Source: Paracoccaceae bacterium (GTDB lineage: Bacteria > Pseudomonadota > Alphaproteobacteria > Rhodobacterales > Rhodobacteraceae). From it: a stretch of DNA of 21,028 nucleotides. Under the pieces are notes generated by a model that saw nothing but the letters and a program-made list of their open reading frames with translations, had not been told where the DNA came from and ran no database searches. Shown here in pieces: positions 1-7,255 of the stretch (the stretch's first letter is position 1; the number at the start of each line of letters is the position of its first letter). Location: NCBI GenBank assembly GCA_003561595.1, contig PWWF01000341.1:1-21028 (forward strand). The letters are read 5' to 3'. The translations under genes and the position numbers were made by a program.

Positions 1-1025
1 ACGAGATCGAGAAGATGGCAGGGCGCGATGTGGCGCGCAAGCTGTGGGATCTGGGGCTGGACGCGCGTGATCTGGTCCAGGCGCTCTGTGCGGAGCACCA
101 GATCGATGCGGGCTACAAACCGGGCGTGCTGCATGCCGACTGGCATGCGAGCGATGTGCCCGAGGCGCATGCCTATGCCGAAAAGCTGGCGCGCGACTAT
201 GGCTATACCGAGAATGAGCTGCTGGACCGCGCAGGCGTGCAGCAGATCGTGCGCAGCGACGCCTATCAGGGCGGGGTGCTGGACCATGGCGCAGGCCATC
301 TGCACCCGCTGCGCTATGTGCTGGGGCTGGCACGGGCGGCTGTGGCAGCGGGCGTGACGATCCATGAAGGCACGCTGGTCGAGGCGGTGGAGCCGGGCGC
401 GCCTGCGCGTGTGCGCAGCGGCGAGGGCCATGTCGAGGCCGATCATGTGGTCCTGGCTGCCAATGGCTATCTGGGCGGCCTTGCGCCCGATGTCGCGGTG
501 CGGGTCATGCCGATCAACAATTTCATTGTCGCGACCGAACCGCTGGGGCAGGGCGCGGTGCTGGCGCGCGATGTGGCGGTGGCGGACAGCAAATTCGTGA
601 TCAATTATTTCCGGCTGTCCGAAGAGGGGCGGCTGCTATTCGGCGGGGGCGAGAGCTATGGCTACCGCTTCCCCGATATCATTCCGACTGTGCGCAAGCC
701 GATGCTTGAGGTGTTTCCGCAACTGAAAGACGCGCGGATCGATTATGCCTGGGGCGGGACGCTGGCGATCACGATGACGCGGCTGCCCTGTTTTCTGCGG
801 GTGGCGCCAAATGTGCTCTCGGCTTCGGGCTATTCGGGGCATGGGGTGGCGCTGGCCACATTGGCGGGCAAGATCATGGCTGAGGCGGTTGCCGGGCAGG
901 CGGAACGGTTCGATCTGATGGCAGGGGTCAAGCTGCCGCGCTTTCCGGGCGGCCCGGCGCTGCGCAGCCCGCTGCTGGCGCTGGCGATGACCTGGTTTTC
1001 GTTGCGCGACCGGCTGGGGCTGTAG
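1..1025 (+). CDS. FAD-dependent oxidoreductase, PuuB/OrdL (gamma-glutamylputrescine oxidase-like), 5' truncated by the window edge
   Basis: The reading frame is already open at base 3 (residues EIEK precede the first Met at base 15), so the gene begins upstream of the window. About 340 residues are visible. Missing is the N-terminal FAD dinucleotide-binding motif (GxGxxG), which in this family lies in the first ~80 residues. Visible family signs are the substrate-domain stretch around GGVLDHGAGHLHPLRYV, the returning FAD strand VVLAANGYLGGL, and the C-terminal FAD-contacting segment SASGYSGHGVALATLAGK. These match the DadA/OrdL amino-acid oxidase superfamily and resemble PuuB, which oxidises gamma-glutamylputrescine in putrescine breakdown. 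Substrate is inferred from overall resemblance only; no other putrescine gene is in the window. A strong inverted repeat follows the stop codon. Confidence 0.8.
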   Translation, partial: EIEKMAGRDVARKLWDLGLDARDLVQALCAEHQIDAGYKPGVLHADWHASDVPEAHAYAEKLARDYGYTENELLDRAGVQQIVRSDAYQGGVLDHGAGHLHPLRYVLGLARAAVAAGVTIHEGTLVEAVEPGAPARVRSGEGHVEADHVVLAANGYLGGLAPDVAVRVMPINNFIVATEPLGQGAVLARDVAVADSKFVINYFRLSEEGRLLFGGGESYGYRFPDIIPTVRKPMLEVFPQLKDARIDYAWGGTLAITMTRLPCFLRVAPNVLSASGYSGHGVALATLAGKIMAEAVAGQAERFDLMAGVKLPRFPGGPALRSPLLALAMTWFSLRDRLGL

Positions 1026-1031
1026 CGCGCG

Positions 1032-1107
1032 CCCCGCGCACGCCCTTCGGCGCGGTCACGCCCACCCACCCCCCCTTGCGCGCCCGCGCCGAAGGGCGTG
1101 CGCGGGG
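1032..1107. terminator. Perfect 23-bp inverted repeat between convergent genes (likely bidirectional terminator)
   Basis: Bases 1032-1054 are the exact reverse complement of bases 1085-1107 (core CGCCCTTCGGCG in the left arm), separated by a 30-base C-rich loop. The repeat fills the gap between the oxidoreductase stop (1025) and the phaR stop (1112), which converge. Neither side has a T run, so it is not a textbook intrinsic terminator. The position fits transcript ending in both directions. Confidence 0.6.
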
Positions 1108-1111
1108 GGAC

Positions 1112-1654
1112 TTACTTGTTCATCTTGGCGAGTTTCTGCTGCAATTCGCTGAGTTGCTGCTTGATCTGGTCCAGATCGTCCTTGGTTTCGGGTTCTTCCT
1201 GACCCGGGGGAACACCCGGCCAGCCGCTCATCATGGTTTTCATGAACGCCTGTTGCTGGCGCTGCATCTCCTCGAATCCCGGCATGCCGGCCATGGGGTT
1301 GGCCTTGGTCATGTTCTCGACGATCTGGGACTGGCCCTCGCGCAGCATCTCGAAGGACATGGCCAGGAATTGTGGCACCACGCTTTGTGCCTGTGTGGTG
1401 TAGCTGCGCACCAGATCGGTCAGAACCTCCAGCGGCAGGACATTCTCGCCCCGGCTTTCATGTTCGGCGATGATCTGCAGCAGATATTGCCGCGTCAGGT
1501 CATCGCCCGATTTCAGATCGACGATCTGCACCTCGCGGCCCGCGCGGATGAAGCCTGCGATATCCTCGAGCGTCACGTAATCGCTGGTCTCGGTATTGTA
1601 GAGCCTGCGGCTGGCATAGCGTTTGATCAGCAGCGGCTTGGCGTCGTCGGTCAT
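1112..1654 (-). CDS. phaR: PhaR, polyhydroxyalkanoate synthesis repressor
   Basis: This 180-residue protein is a DNA-binding regulator that also senses PHA; in Paracoccus and Rhodobacter it represses phasin expression until polymer appears. Residues 8-68 form the conserved N-terminal PHB/PHA accumulation-regulator domain (IKRYASRRLYNTETSDYVTL), followed by the second conserved domain at about 70-115 (ENVLPLEVLTDLVRSY). The C-terminus is Met/Gln-rich and ends in a probable coiled coil (about 160-180). The frame is open upstream to 1747, but the start at 1654 was chosen because it follows a strong GGGAGGGAAGAG ribosome-binding site and begins with the usual TDDAKPLLIKRY context. It lies last in the minus-strand phaC-phaP-phaR series, behind a hairpin. 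A PhaR-like palindrome lies 20 bases upstream of the start, suggesting autoregulation. Confidence 0.95.
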   Translation of the reverse strand: MTDDAKPLLIKRYASRRLYNTETSDYVTLEDIAGFIRAGREVQIVDLKSGDDLTRQYLLQIIAEHESRGENVLPLEVLTDLVRSYTTQAQSVVPQFLAMSFEMLREGQSQIVENMTKANPMAGMPGFEEMQRQQQAFMKTMMSGWPGVPPGQEEPETKDDLDQIKQQLSELQQKLAKMNK

Positions 1655-1673
1655 CTCTTCCCTCCCCGAGACG

Positions 1674-1684
1674 TTGCAGTGCAG
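1674..1684. promoter_or_regulatory. PhaR-like operator upstream of phaR (TTGC-N3-GCAG)
   Basis: TTGCAGTGCAG differs in one base from the published PhaR pattern CTGC-N3-GCAG. It lies 20 bases upstream of the phaR start codon, where a repressor could act on its own gene. A weak promoter-like pair on the minus strand (TTTCCT, 17 bases, TAGGCT at 1692-1687) would place the transcript start within this site. Confidence 0.5.
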
Positions 1685-1712
1685 CAAGCCTAGGCGAGGA
1701 TCATGCAAAAGG

Positions 1713-1741
1713 AAAGGGCGAGCGCAGCGCGCTCGCCCTTT
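1713..1741 (-). terminator. Phasin-gene terminator/attenuator hairpin between phaP and phaR
   Basis: A perfect 13-bp stem (1713-1725 against 1729-1741; arm AAAGGGCGAGCGC) with a 3-base loop AGC is followed on the minus strand by CCTTTTGC. It lies between the phaP stop (1784) and the phaR start (1654), so it could end most phasin transcripts and let only a fraction run into phaR. Confidence 0.7.
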
Positions 1742-1783
1742 CGGCACCGGTTGGGAGGAGTGGGTGCCGTTAACCTGTAAGGC

Positions 1784-2230
1784 TTATTTCGCCGAAGCGG
1801 TCGACTTGGCAGCTTTGGTGGCCGTGTCGGTTGCTTTCTTGACAGCAGCAGCCGTTTCTTCCTGCATGTCCTTGCCAGCAGCCATCAGCAGCTCGACCGT
1901 ATCCATCTGTACTTTTTTCGCGATTTCAGCGAAAGCAGCGACATGCTCGGCAGCCATTTCGGCCTGGCCCGACGCGAAATCGGTCATGGCTTTGGAATAA
2001 TCAGCCGGGTCTTCCTTGACGGTCGACACTTCGCCGACTTTGGCCAATGTCGATTTGGTCCATTTGGTCGACACTTCGGTCGATTTCTCGGCAGCTTCCA
2101 GAGCAACCTTGCTCATTTTCTCGGCCAGCGCGGCTTGCGATTTGAACATGTCCTGCATGGCGCTCATGTCCATAGGCATGGTGCCCATCATGTCTTTCAT
2201 CATCTTGGTGTAGTCAGCGTTCTTGTTCAT
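1784..2230 (-). CDS. phaP: Phasin, PHA granule-associated protein
   Basis: This 148-residue protein coats the surface of PHA granules and limits their coalescence. It is small, Met-rich at the N-terminus (DYTKMMKDMMGTMPMDMSAMQDMF) and otherwise Ala/Lys/Glu-rich, giving long amphipathic helices without Cys. The C-terminus is an Ala-Lys-Thr tail (AAVKKATDTATKAAKST) of the kind seen in phasins. The family phrase AFAEIAKKVQMDTVELLMAAGKD is present. The start follows GGAGATCTGCC, a clear ribosome-binding site. The coding sequence is visibly less GC-rich than its neighbours, with favoured codons, as expected for an abundant protein. It sits between phaC and phaR; its own promoter region carries three PhaR-like palindromes. 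Confidence 0.92.
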   Translation of the reverse strand: MNKNADYTKMMKDMMGTMPMDMSAMQDMFKSQAALAEKMSKVALEAAEKSTEVSTKWTKSTLAKVGEVSTVKEDPADYSKAMTDFASGQAEMAAEHVAAFAEIAKKVQMDTVELLMAAGKDMQEETAAAVKKATDTATKAAKSTASAK

Positions 2231-2280
2231 GGCAGATCTCCTTGATCTCTGGTGAGGCAGAAGACCAGCTCGTCTGGTGT

Positions 2281-2344
2281 CTGCGTCTGCAACAGAATAT
2301 GCATGCTGCGCTGCAGCATTTCAAGGATTTTTTCTGCACTGCAG
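2281..2344 (-). promoter_or_regulatory. phaP promoter overlapped by three PhaR-like operators
   Basis: On the minus strand a -35 TTGAAA (2324-2319) and -10 CATATT (2301-2296) are separated by exactly 17 bases. CTGCGCTGCAG (2306-2316) lies wholly inside that spacer, and CTGCACTGCAG (2334-2344) lies just upstream of the -35; both are exact CTGC-N3-GCAG. CTGCGTCTGCAA (2281-2292), one mismatch from CTGC-N4-GCAG, covers the expected transcript start. PhaR of Paracoccus denitrificans is known to bind this pattern; binding here is inferred. Confidence 0.7.
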
Positions 2345-2371
2345 CAATTTTTTGGGCCGCTTCCGCCAAGC

Positions 2372-4174
2372 CTATGACAGCGCGTCGTTTTTGGAACTGA
2401 CGACATAGGTGCCCGGCGCATCTGCCAGCGCCGGATAGTCCGAATCGCCCGGCACGCGCGGGTCAATCCTGGCGCCCGAGCGTCGGCGCAGCCAGGCTTC
2501 CCAGCGCGGCCACCACGACCCGTCATGGAATTCTGCGGCCGCCTGCCAGTCTTCGGGCGTGCCCTGAGGCTCGGGCCCTGCGTAATGGCCGTATTTCTTC
2601 TTGCTGGGCGGATTGATGATCCCGGCGATATGGCCCGATTGCGACAGGATGAAAGTCTTGTCACGACTGCCCATGCGCGTGATACCCCGGAAGCTGGAGC
2701 GCCACGCGGCGATGTGATCCGTCTCGCAGGCGACTGCGCATAGCGGGTGCTTCACATCCGAAATGGTGACATCCTCGCCGCAGATGGTGAAGCTTTGCGC
2801 CGCGAACCGGTCCTGCTGGCACAATTCGCGCAGATAGCGCACGCACATCGGGCCGGGCAGGTTGGTGCTGTCGCCATTCCAGTAAAGCAGGTCAAAGGCG
2901 GGGGGCGCCTCTCCCATCATGTAGCTGCGGATGGCGGGGCCATAGATCAGGTCGTTCGAGCGCAGGAACGAGAAGGTGCGCGCCATGAACTTGCTGTCGA
3001 GATAGCCCTTGTCGGTGCACTCCGCCTCGATCCCGTCGACGAAATCATCCTCGAGGAAAACGCCCACTTCGCCCTGATCGGAAAAATCCGTGAGCGTGGT
3101 GAAGAATGTCGCGGAACGGACGGATTTGTCCTTGCGCTTGTTCATCAGCGCGAGCGTCAGCGACAGGGTCGTGCCGGCAATGCAATAGCCGATGGCATTG
3201 ACCTGTTTCTCGCCCGTGATCTCGCGCGCGACGCGGATCGCTTCCAGATACCCCTCTTCGACATAGGTATCCAAGCCGACATCCGAAAAGCTCTCATCCG
3301 GGTTCACCCAGGACACCACGAAGAGCGTATAGCCCTGATCGACGATCCATTTGATCAGGCTGTTCTGCGGCTTGAGGTCCATGATGTAGAACTTGTTGAT
3401 CCAGGGCGGAAAGATCACAAGCGGCGTGCGATAGACCTGCTCGGTTGTCGGCGCGTACTGGATCAGTTCGAACATGCGGTTGCGAAACACCACCTTGCCG
3501 GGCGTGGTGGCCAGATTCTCGCCCACCGTAAAGGCGTCCTTGTCGGCGAGCGAGACCAGCAGATCGCCCTTGTTGGCCTCGATATCGCGCACGAGGTTTT
3601 CGAGCCCGCGCACAAGGCTTTCACCCTCGGTCTCGACCGCTTTCATCAGCGCGTCCGGGTTGGTGGCCAGAAAATTGGTGGGCGCCATCATGTCCACCAT
3701 CTGCTGGGTGAAATATTGCAGACGGCGCTTCTCGCGCGGCTCGATCGTCTCGAGCGACTGGACCGCATCATGCATGGCTTCGGACGCGATCAAATATTGT
3801 TGCTTGAGATAGTTGAAATAGGGATGCGATTTCCAAAGGGGGTTGGAAAAACGCCGGTCGCTGGGGGTGTGATCCTCGGGGGCCTGCAGCTTGCCTTGGC
3901 TGAGCACTTCCTGCGCCTCGACATGGTGCCTGAGCGCCTTGCCCCAATAATCAAGCTGCAATTCCAGTGCCTTGGACGGGTTTTTCACCATCTCTGTCCA
4001 ATAGGCCGTGGCGGCATGCAGGAACAGATCGGAATCGGGTGCCTGCAGGCTGGGACGCGTCATTTCGCGTTTTGCAAGCGCATCGGTCAGGCGGTGTGAC
4101 AGCTCCTCGATGCGTGCCATATTTGCCTTCATGCGCTCGGCTTTTTGATCGTCATCATATTCCGAAGTTGTCAT
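2372..4174 (-). CDS. phaC: Class I polyhydroxyalkanoate synthase PhaC
   Basis: This 600-residue enzyme polymerises (R)-3-hydroxyacyl-CoA, mainly 3-hydroxybutyryl-CoA, onto the growing polyester at the granule surface. The catalytic triad is readable: nucleophile Cys331 in the lipase-like box GYCIAGT, Asp486 in ETDHIAAW, and His515 in SGHIAGIINPP. The N-terminal domain (about 60-290) carries typical class I stretches such as NPLWKSHPYFNYLKQQYL and the PPWINKFYIMDL segment. Length suits a class I single-subunit enzyme; no phaE or phaR-subunit partner is present. In the box the residue two after Cys is Ala rather than the more common Gly. The start at 4174 has only a distant GGGGGG ribosome-binding site; Met15 is an alternative. 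The gene is divergent from phaZ across a gap holding two PhaR-like sites. Confidence 0.97.
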   Translation of the reverse strand: MTTSEYDDDQKAERMKANMARIEELSHRLTDALAKREMTRPSLQAPDSDLFLHAATAYWTEMVKNPSKALELQLDYWGKALRHHVEAQEVLSQGKLQAPEDHTPSDRRFSNPLWKSHPYFNYLKQQYLIASEAMHDAVQSLETIEPREKRRLQYFTQQMVDMMAPTNFLATNPDALMKAVETEGESLVRGLENLVRDIEANKGDLLVSLADKDAFTVGENLATTPGKVVFRNRMFELIQYAPTTEQVYRTPLVIFPPWINKFYIMDLKPQNSLIKWIVDQGYTLFVVSWVNPDESFSDVGLDTYVEEGYLEAIRVAREITGEKQVNAIGYCIAGTTLSLTLALMNKRKDKSVRSATFFTTLTDFSDQGEVGVFLEDDFVDGIEAECTDKGYLDSKFMARTFSFLRSNDLIYGPAIRSYMMGEAPPAFDLLYWNGDSTNLPGPMCVRYLRELCQQDRFAAQSFTICGEDVTISDVKHPLCAVACETDHIAAWRSSFRGITRMGSRDKTFILSQSGHIAGIINPPSKKKYGHYAGPEPQGTPEDWQAAAEFHDGSWWPRWEAWLRRRSGARIDPRVPGDSDYPALADAPGTYVVSSKNDALS

Positions 4175-4196
4175 GCAAGGATTTCCCCCCTATTCT

Positions 4197-4221
4197 TTGC
4201 ATGTGCAGCATTGCATTGCAG
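4197..4221. promoter_or_regulatory. Two PhaR-like sites in the phaC/phaZ divergent gap
   Basis: TTGCATGTGCAG (4197-4208, TTGC-N4-GCAG) and TTGCATTGCAG (4211-4221, TTGC-N3-GCAG) each differ by one base from the PhaR consensus. They lie 23-47 bases upstream of phaC and about 80-110 bases upstream of phaZ, so one occupied region could affect both genes. No convincing -10/-35 pair was identified for either gene here. Confidence 0.5.
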
Positions 4222-4303
4222 CAAGGCGATGTTAACGCCGCGGAGCCACAATTTAAAGCAGCGATTGGCCAGACCAGCCCGCTGCAGAGCATCGAGGGTG
4301 AAC

Positions 4304-5584
4304 ATGAAGGGCATGGCGACCTACGACCTGATGGAATCAATCCGCAACACGAATGAGTGGATGGGTGCCTCAGCGCGAGCCTTTGCGTCATATCCTCTCT
4401 GGGGCATGGTGCCGCACCCGATGTTCAAGGTCATGTCCGCCTGGGGACGCGTGACCGAACGCAGTTTCGCGCGCATGGTGATCAAGCCCGACTGGGGCAT
4501 CACATCAGTTGTGGGCGAGGATGTGCGCGATCATATCGTCGAAGAGGTGGTCGAGGTATCGCGCCCCTTCGGCGATCTGGTGCGCTTTCGCGTGCATGGC
4601 CGGCCGGAAAAACAGCGCCGTGTTCTGCTATGTGCCCCGATGTCTGGCCATTACGCCACGCTCCTGCGTTCGACGGTTGCGAGCCTTTTGCCAGATTGCG
4701 AGGTCTGGGTGACCGACTGGCATAACGCGCGGGACATCCCGGTATCCGAAGGCAAGTTCGATATCGAGGATTATACCCTGTATCTGGCGGATTTCATACG
4801 CCATATGGGTCCGGACACGCATGTGATCGCCATTTGCCAACCGGTGCCGCTGGCGCTCGCTGCCACGGCCTATCTGGCCGAAACCGACCCCGACGCGCAG
4901 CCGCGCACGCTGACGCTGATGGGCGGCCCTGTGGACCCCGATGCCGCACCGACCGAAGTGACGGATTTCGGGCGCCGCGTGACGATGGGGCAGCTTGAGC
5001 ATCTTGCGATCCAGCGCGTCGGGTTCAAATACAAGGGCGTGGGACGGCTGGTCTATCCGGGGCTGTTGCAGCTGGGCGGCTTCATCTCGATGAATCTGGA
5101 ACGCCATGCACAGGCGTTTTCCGACAAGATCAGTTCCGAGGCGCGGGGCGATGCGGGCGAGCGCGACAAGCATAATCGCTTTTATGACGAGTATCTGGCC
5201 GTGATGGACATGACGGCGGAGTTCTACCTCTCGACGGTTGAGCGGATCTTCAAGGATCGCGAGATTGCGCGCAACGAATTTGTGGTCGATGGGCACAAGG
5301 TCGATTTCGCAGCGATCACCAAGGTCGCGGTCAAGGTGGTCGAGGGCGAGAAGGATGATATCAGCGCGCCGGGCCAGTGCCTTGCCGCGCTGGACCTGCT
5401 GACCGGGCTGGAGGCATCGCAAAAGGCCGCGCATCTGGAACCGGGCGCGGGGCATTACGGCATTTTTGCCGGGAAATCCTGGCGCAACAATATCCGTCCG
5501 CTGGTGATGGACTTCATGGACACACATTCGGGTGGCGGCGGGCAGGGCGCGCGGCGGCTGAAAGTGGCGGCCTCGAACGGCTGA
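4304..5584 (+). CDS. phaZ: Intracellular poly(3-hydroxybutyrate) depolymerase PhaZ
   Basis: This 426-residue protein hydrolyses native intracellular PHB granules to release 3-hydroxybutyrate units. It belongs to the Cys-nucleophile depolymerase family typified by Ralstonia PhaZ1. Cys178 in VIAICQPVPLAL is the expected nucleophile, the Asp in VEGEKDDIS the acid, and the His in PGAGHYGIFAGKSW the base. The stretch MDMTAEFYLSTVERIFKD is a strong family signature. There is no signal peptide, in keeping with a cytosolic granule enzyme. The frame is open from 4145, but ATG 4304 follows GAGGGTG at suitable distance and gives the usual N-terminus. It is transcribed away from phaC and ends before a clear intrinsic terminator, so storage and mobilisation genes share a control region. 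Confidence 0.95.
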   Translation: MKGMATYDLMESIRNTNEWMGASARAFASYPLWGMVPHPMFKVMSAWGRVTERSFARMVIKPDWGITSVVGEDVRDHIVEEVVEVSRPFGDLVRFRVHGRPEKQRRVLLCAPMSGHYATLLRSTVASLLPDCEVWVTDWHNARDIPVSEGKFDIEDYTLYLADFIRHMGPDTHVIAICQPVPLALAATAYLAETDPDAQPRTLTLMGGPVDPDAAPTEVTDFGRRVTMGQLEHLAIQRVGFKYKGVGRLVYPGLLQLGGFISMNLERHAQAFSDKISSEARGDAGERDKHNRFYDEYLAVMDMTAEFYLSTVERIFKDREIARNEFVVDGHKVDFAAITKVAVKVVEGEKDDISAPGQCLAALDLLTGLEASQKAAHLEPGAGHYGIFAGKSWRNNIRPLVMDFMDTHSGGGGQGARRLKVAASNG

Positions 5585-5611
5585 GCGTGTCAGGTTTTGC
5601 AGGGTTCTCAG

Positions 5612-5640
5612 GGGCCGGACGCTGGTGCGTCCGGCCCTTT
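5612..5640 (+). terminator. Intrinsic terminator of phaZ
   Basis: A perfect 11-bp GC stem (GGGCCGGACGC, 5612-5622, pairing with 5627-5637) with loop TGGT is followed by TTT, 28 bases after the phaZ stop. Confidence 0.8.
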
Positions 5641-5687
5641 GCGATCTGCGCGACTGATCGAGGGTGGCTGCGCCCGAGAGGGGGGAC

Positions 5688-5789
5688 GGGGGGCTGCCGC
5701 CCCCCGGTTGGCCTGCGGCCAGTCCCCCCCGCTTCAAGGGGGGCACGCCCCCCTTGAAAATCCCCGTGGATATTTTTGCAAAGATGAAA
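5688..5789 (+). repeat. Modular intergenic repeat, copy A
   Basis: The gap between phaZ and pmbA (5585-5893) holds, after the phaZ terminator, a series of elements and no gene. They are a 7-bp G6C/GC6 hairpin (5688-5705), a TGGCC-TGC-GGCCA hairpin (5709-5721), a C7 run, a perfect 11-bp inverted repeat (5733-5743 with 5748-5758, arm TTCAAGGGGGG), and an AT-rich 22-base motif at 5768-5789. The motif starts GGATATTT and ends AAAGATGAAA. The same order of parts occurs near 17766-17837 (inverted) and 20134-20237. Confidence 0.75.
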
Positions 5790-5893
5790 TCGGGGATGCG
5801 GGCTTGCCTGCAAAAACCGCTATTGGGCATTTCAATCCGGGGCGGGGCAGACTAGATCGTGAGCGATGAGGCAGAACAGGGCAGGAGTGAGCA

Positions 5894-7255
5894 ATGGATG
5901 AGGCGCATCTGACAGCGACACTGGAGCCGGTGGCCGATGCCCTGCTGCAGGCGGCGAAGGCCGCCGGGGCCGAGGCGGCGGATGTGATCGTGACCGAGGG
6001 GCGGTCAGTTTCGGTCGATACGCGCAAGGGGGCGCTGGAACAGGCCGAGCGGTCCGAGGGGCTGGAGCTGGGCCTGCGGGTTCTGATCGGGCAGCGGCAG
6101 GCCTGTATCTCGTCCTCGGACACAAGGTCCGAAACGCTGGAGGCGATGGCGTGGCGCGCGGTTGCCATGGCGCGCGAGGCACCCGAGGATGCCCATGCCG
6201 GGCTGGCCGACCCGGCGCAACTGGCGAAAACGCGCGATGCGAGCGGGCTGGAGCTGTTCGACCCGTCTGCCGAGCCGACCCCCGAGGCTTTGCAGGAGGA
6301 TGCGCGCCGCGCCGAGGCGGCCGCACTGGCGGTTGCCGGAGTGCGGCAGGTGCAGGCGGCATCGGCGGCTTACGGGTCGCAGGCGATCTGGCTGGCGGCG
6401 AGCAACGGGTTTCGCGGCGGCTATGCGCGCACATCGCGCCATATCTCCTGCGTCGCGATCAGCGGTGAGGGCACCGGGATGGAGCGCGACTGGTGCGCGG
6501 AGGGGCGCCTGTTTCAGGCCGATCTGCCCGCACCTGAGGAGGTGGGCAGATTGGCAGGCGCGCGCGCGGCCGCGCGGCACGGGGCGCGCAGGCCGAAGAC
6601 AGGGGCCTATCCGGTGCTTTATGACGAGCGGATCGCGTCCAGCCTGATCGGGCATCTGCTGTCGGCGATCAATGGCAGTGCGATTGCGCGCGGGTCAAGC
6701 TGGCTGCGCGATGCGATGGGCGCGGCGGTGCTGCCCGCAGGCATGAACCTGCGCGAGGAACCGTTGCGGGTGCGGCGCTCGGGCTCGCGCCCGTTCGATG
6801 CCGAGGGGTTGGCCTGCACCCCGCGCGATCTGGTCGCGGATGGTGTGTTGCAGGGCTGGGTGCTGGATCTGGCGACCGCCCGCAAGCTGGGGCTGCAAAG
6901 CACTGGCAATGCCATGCGCGGGACATCGGCGCCGCCCTCGCCCTCGGCCTCGAATGTGGTGCTGAGCGACGGCGTGCAGTCACACGCGGGACTGATGGCG
7001 GATATGGGCACGGGGCTGCTGGTCACGTCGCTTCTCGGCTCCACCATCAACCCGAATACGGGCGATTATTCGCGCGGGGCGAGTGGATTCTGGGTGGAGG
7101 GGGGCGAGATCGCCTATCCGGTCAATGAATGCACCATCGCGGGTAATCTGCGCGAGATGCTGGGCCGGATCATCCCGGCCAATGATGCGCGCCCGCATCT
7201 GTCAAGCGTCGTTCCCTCACTGCTGGTCGACGGAATGACGGTTGCCGGTGAGTGA
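5894..7255 (+). CDS. pmbA: PmbA/TldE, TldD/PmbA-family metallopeptidase subunit
   Basis: This 453-residue protein is the PmbA (TldE) half of the TldD/TldE protease, which in E. coli processes microcin B17 precursor and degrades CcdA-type unfolded peptides in the cytosol. Family stretches visible include the N-terminal VSVDTRKGALEQAERSEGLELGLRV, the central VLYDERIASSLIGHLLSAING, and the C-terminal GDYSRGASGFWVEGGEIAYPVNECTIAGNL. The HExxxH zinc motif that marks TldD is absent, as expected for the TldE subunit. The start follows GCAGGAG at normal distance. No tldD is in the window, so the partner must be elsewhere. It is the first gene of a plus-strand run whose next gene overlaps its stop codon. 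Confidence 0.9.
   Translation: MDEAHLTATLEPVADALLQAAKAAGAEAADVIVTEGRSVSVDTRKGALEQAERSEGLELGLRVLIGQRQACISSSDTRSETLEAMAWRAVAMAREAPEDAHAGLADPAQLAKTRDASGLELFDPSAEPTPEALQEDARRAEAAALAVAGVRQVQAASAAYGSQAIWLAASNGFRGGYARTSRHISCVAISGEGTGMERDWCAEGRLFQADLPAPEEVGRLAGARAAARHGARRPKTGAYPVLYDERIASSLIGHLLSAINGSAIARGSSWLRDAMGAAVLPAGMNLREEPLRVRRSGSRPFDAEGLACTPRDLVADGVLQGWVLDLATARKLGLQSTGNAMRGTSAPPSPSASNVVLSDGVQSHAGLMADMGTGLLVTSLLGSTINPNTGDYSRGASGFWVEGGEIAYPVNECTIAGNLREMLGRIIPANDARPHLSSVVPSLLVDGMTVAGE

Noticed and set aside
3180..3192. Ala in the PhaC lipase-like box (GYCIAGT instead of GxCxGG) as a defect
   Set aside because: The triad Cys, Asp and His are all in place and the protein is full length. This variant is probably a clade trait, not a lesion.
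2747..4099. 450-codon plus-strand open frame opposite phaC
   Set aside because: It is fully antisense to an unmistakable phaC, has low-complexity His/Arg/Gly composition and no family resemblance. Long antisense frames are expected in GC-rich DNA.
5688..5789. Reading the hairpins plus AT-rich motif as a CRISPR-like or transposon end
   Set aside because: There are no evenly spaced repeats with unique spacers, no transposase, and no target duplications. Copies are single and scattered.
4628..5830. 400-codon minus-strand open frame opposite phaZ
   Set aside because: It is antisense to phaZ and starts within the repeat region; composition is that of a shadow frame.
5894..7255. PmbA as a broken metalloprotease because it lacks HExxxH
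   Set aside because: The zinc motif belongs to the TldD subunit; its absence is normal for PmbA/TldE.
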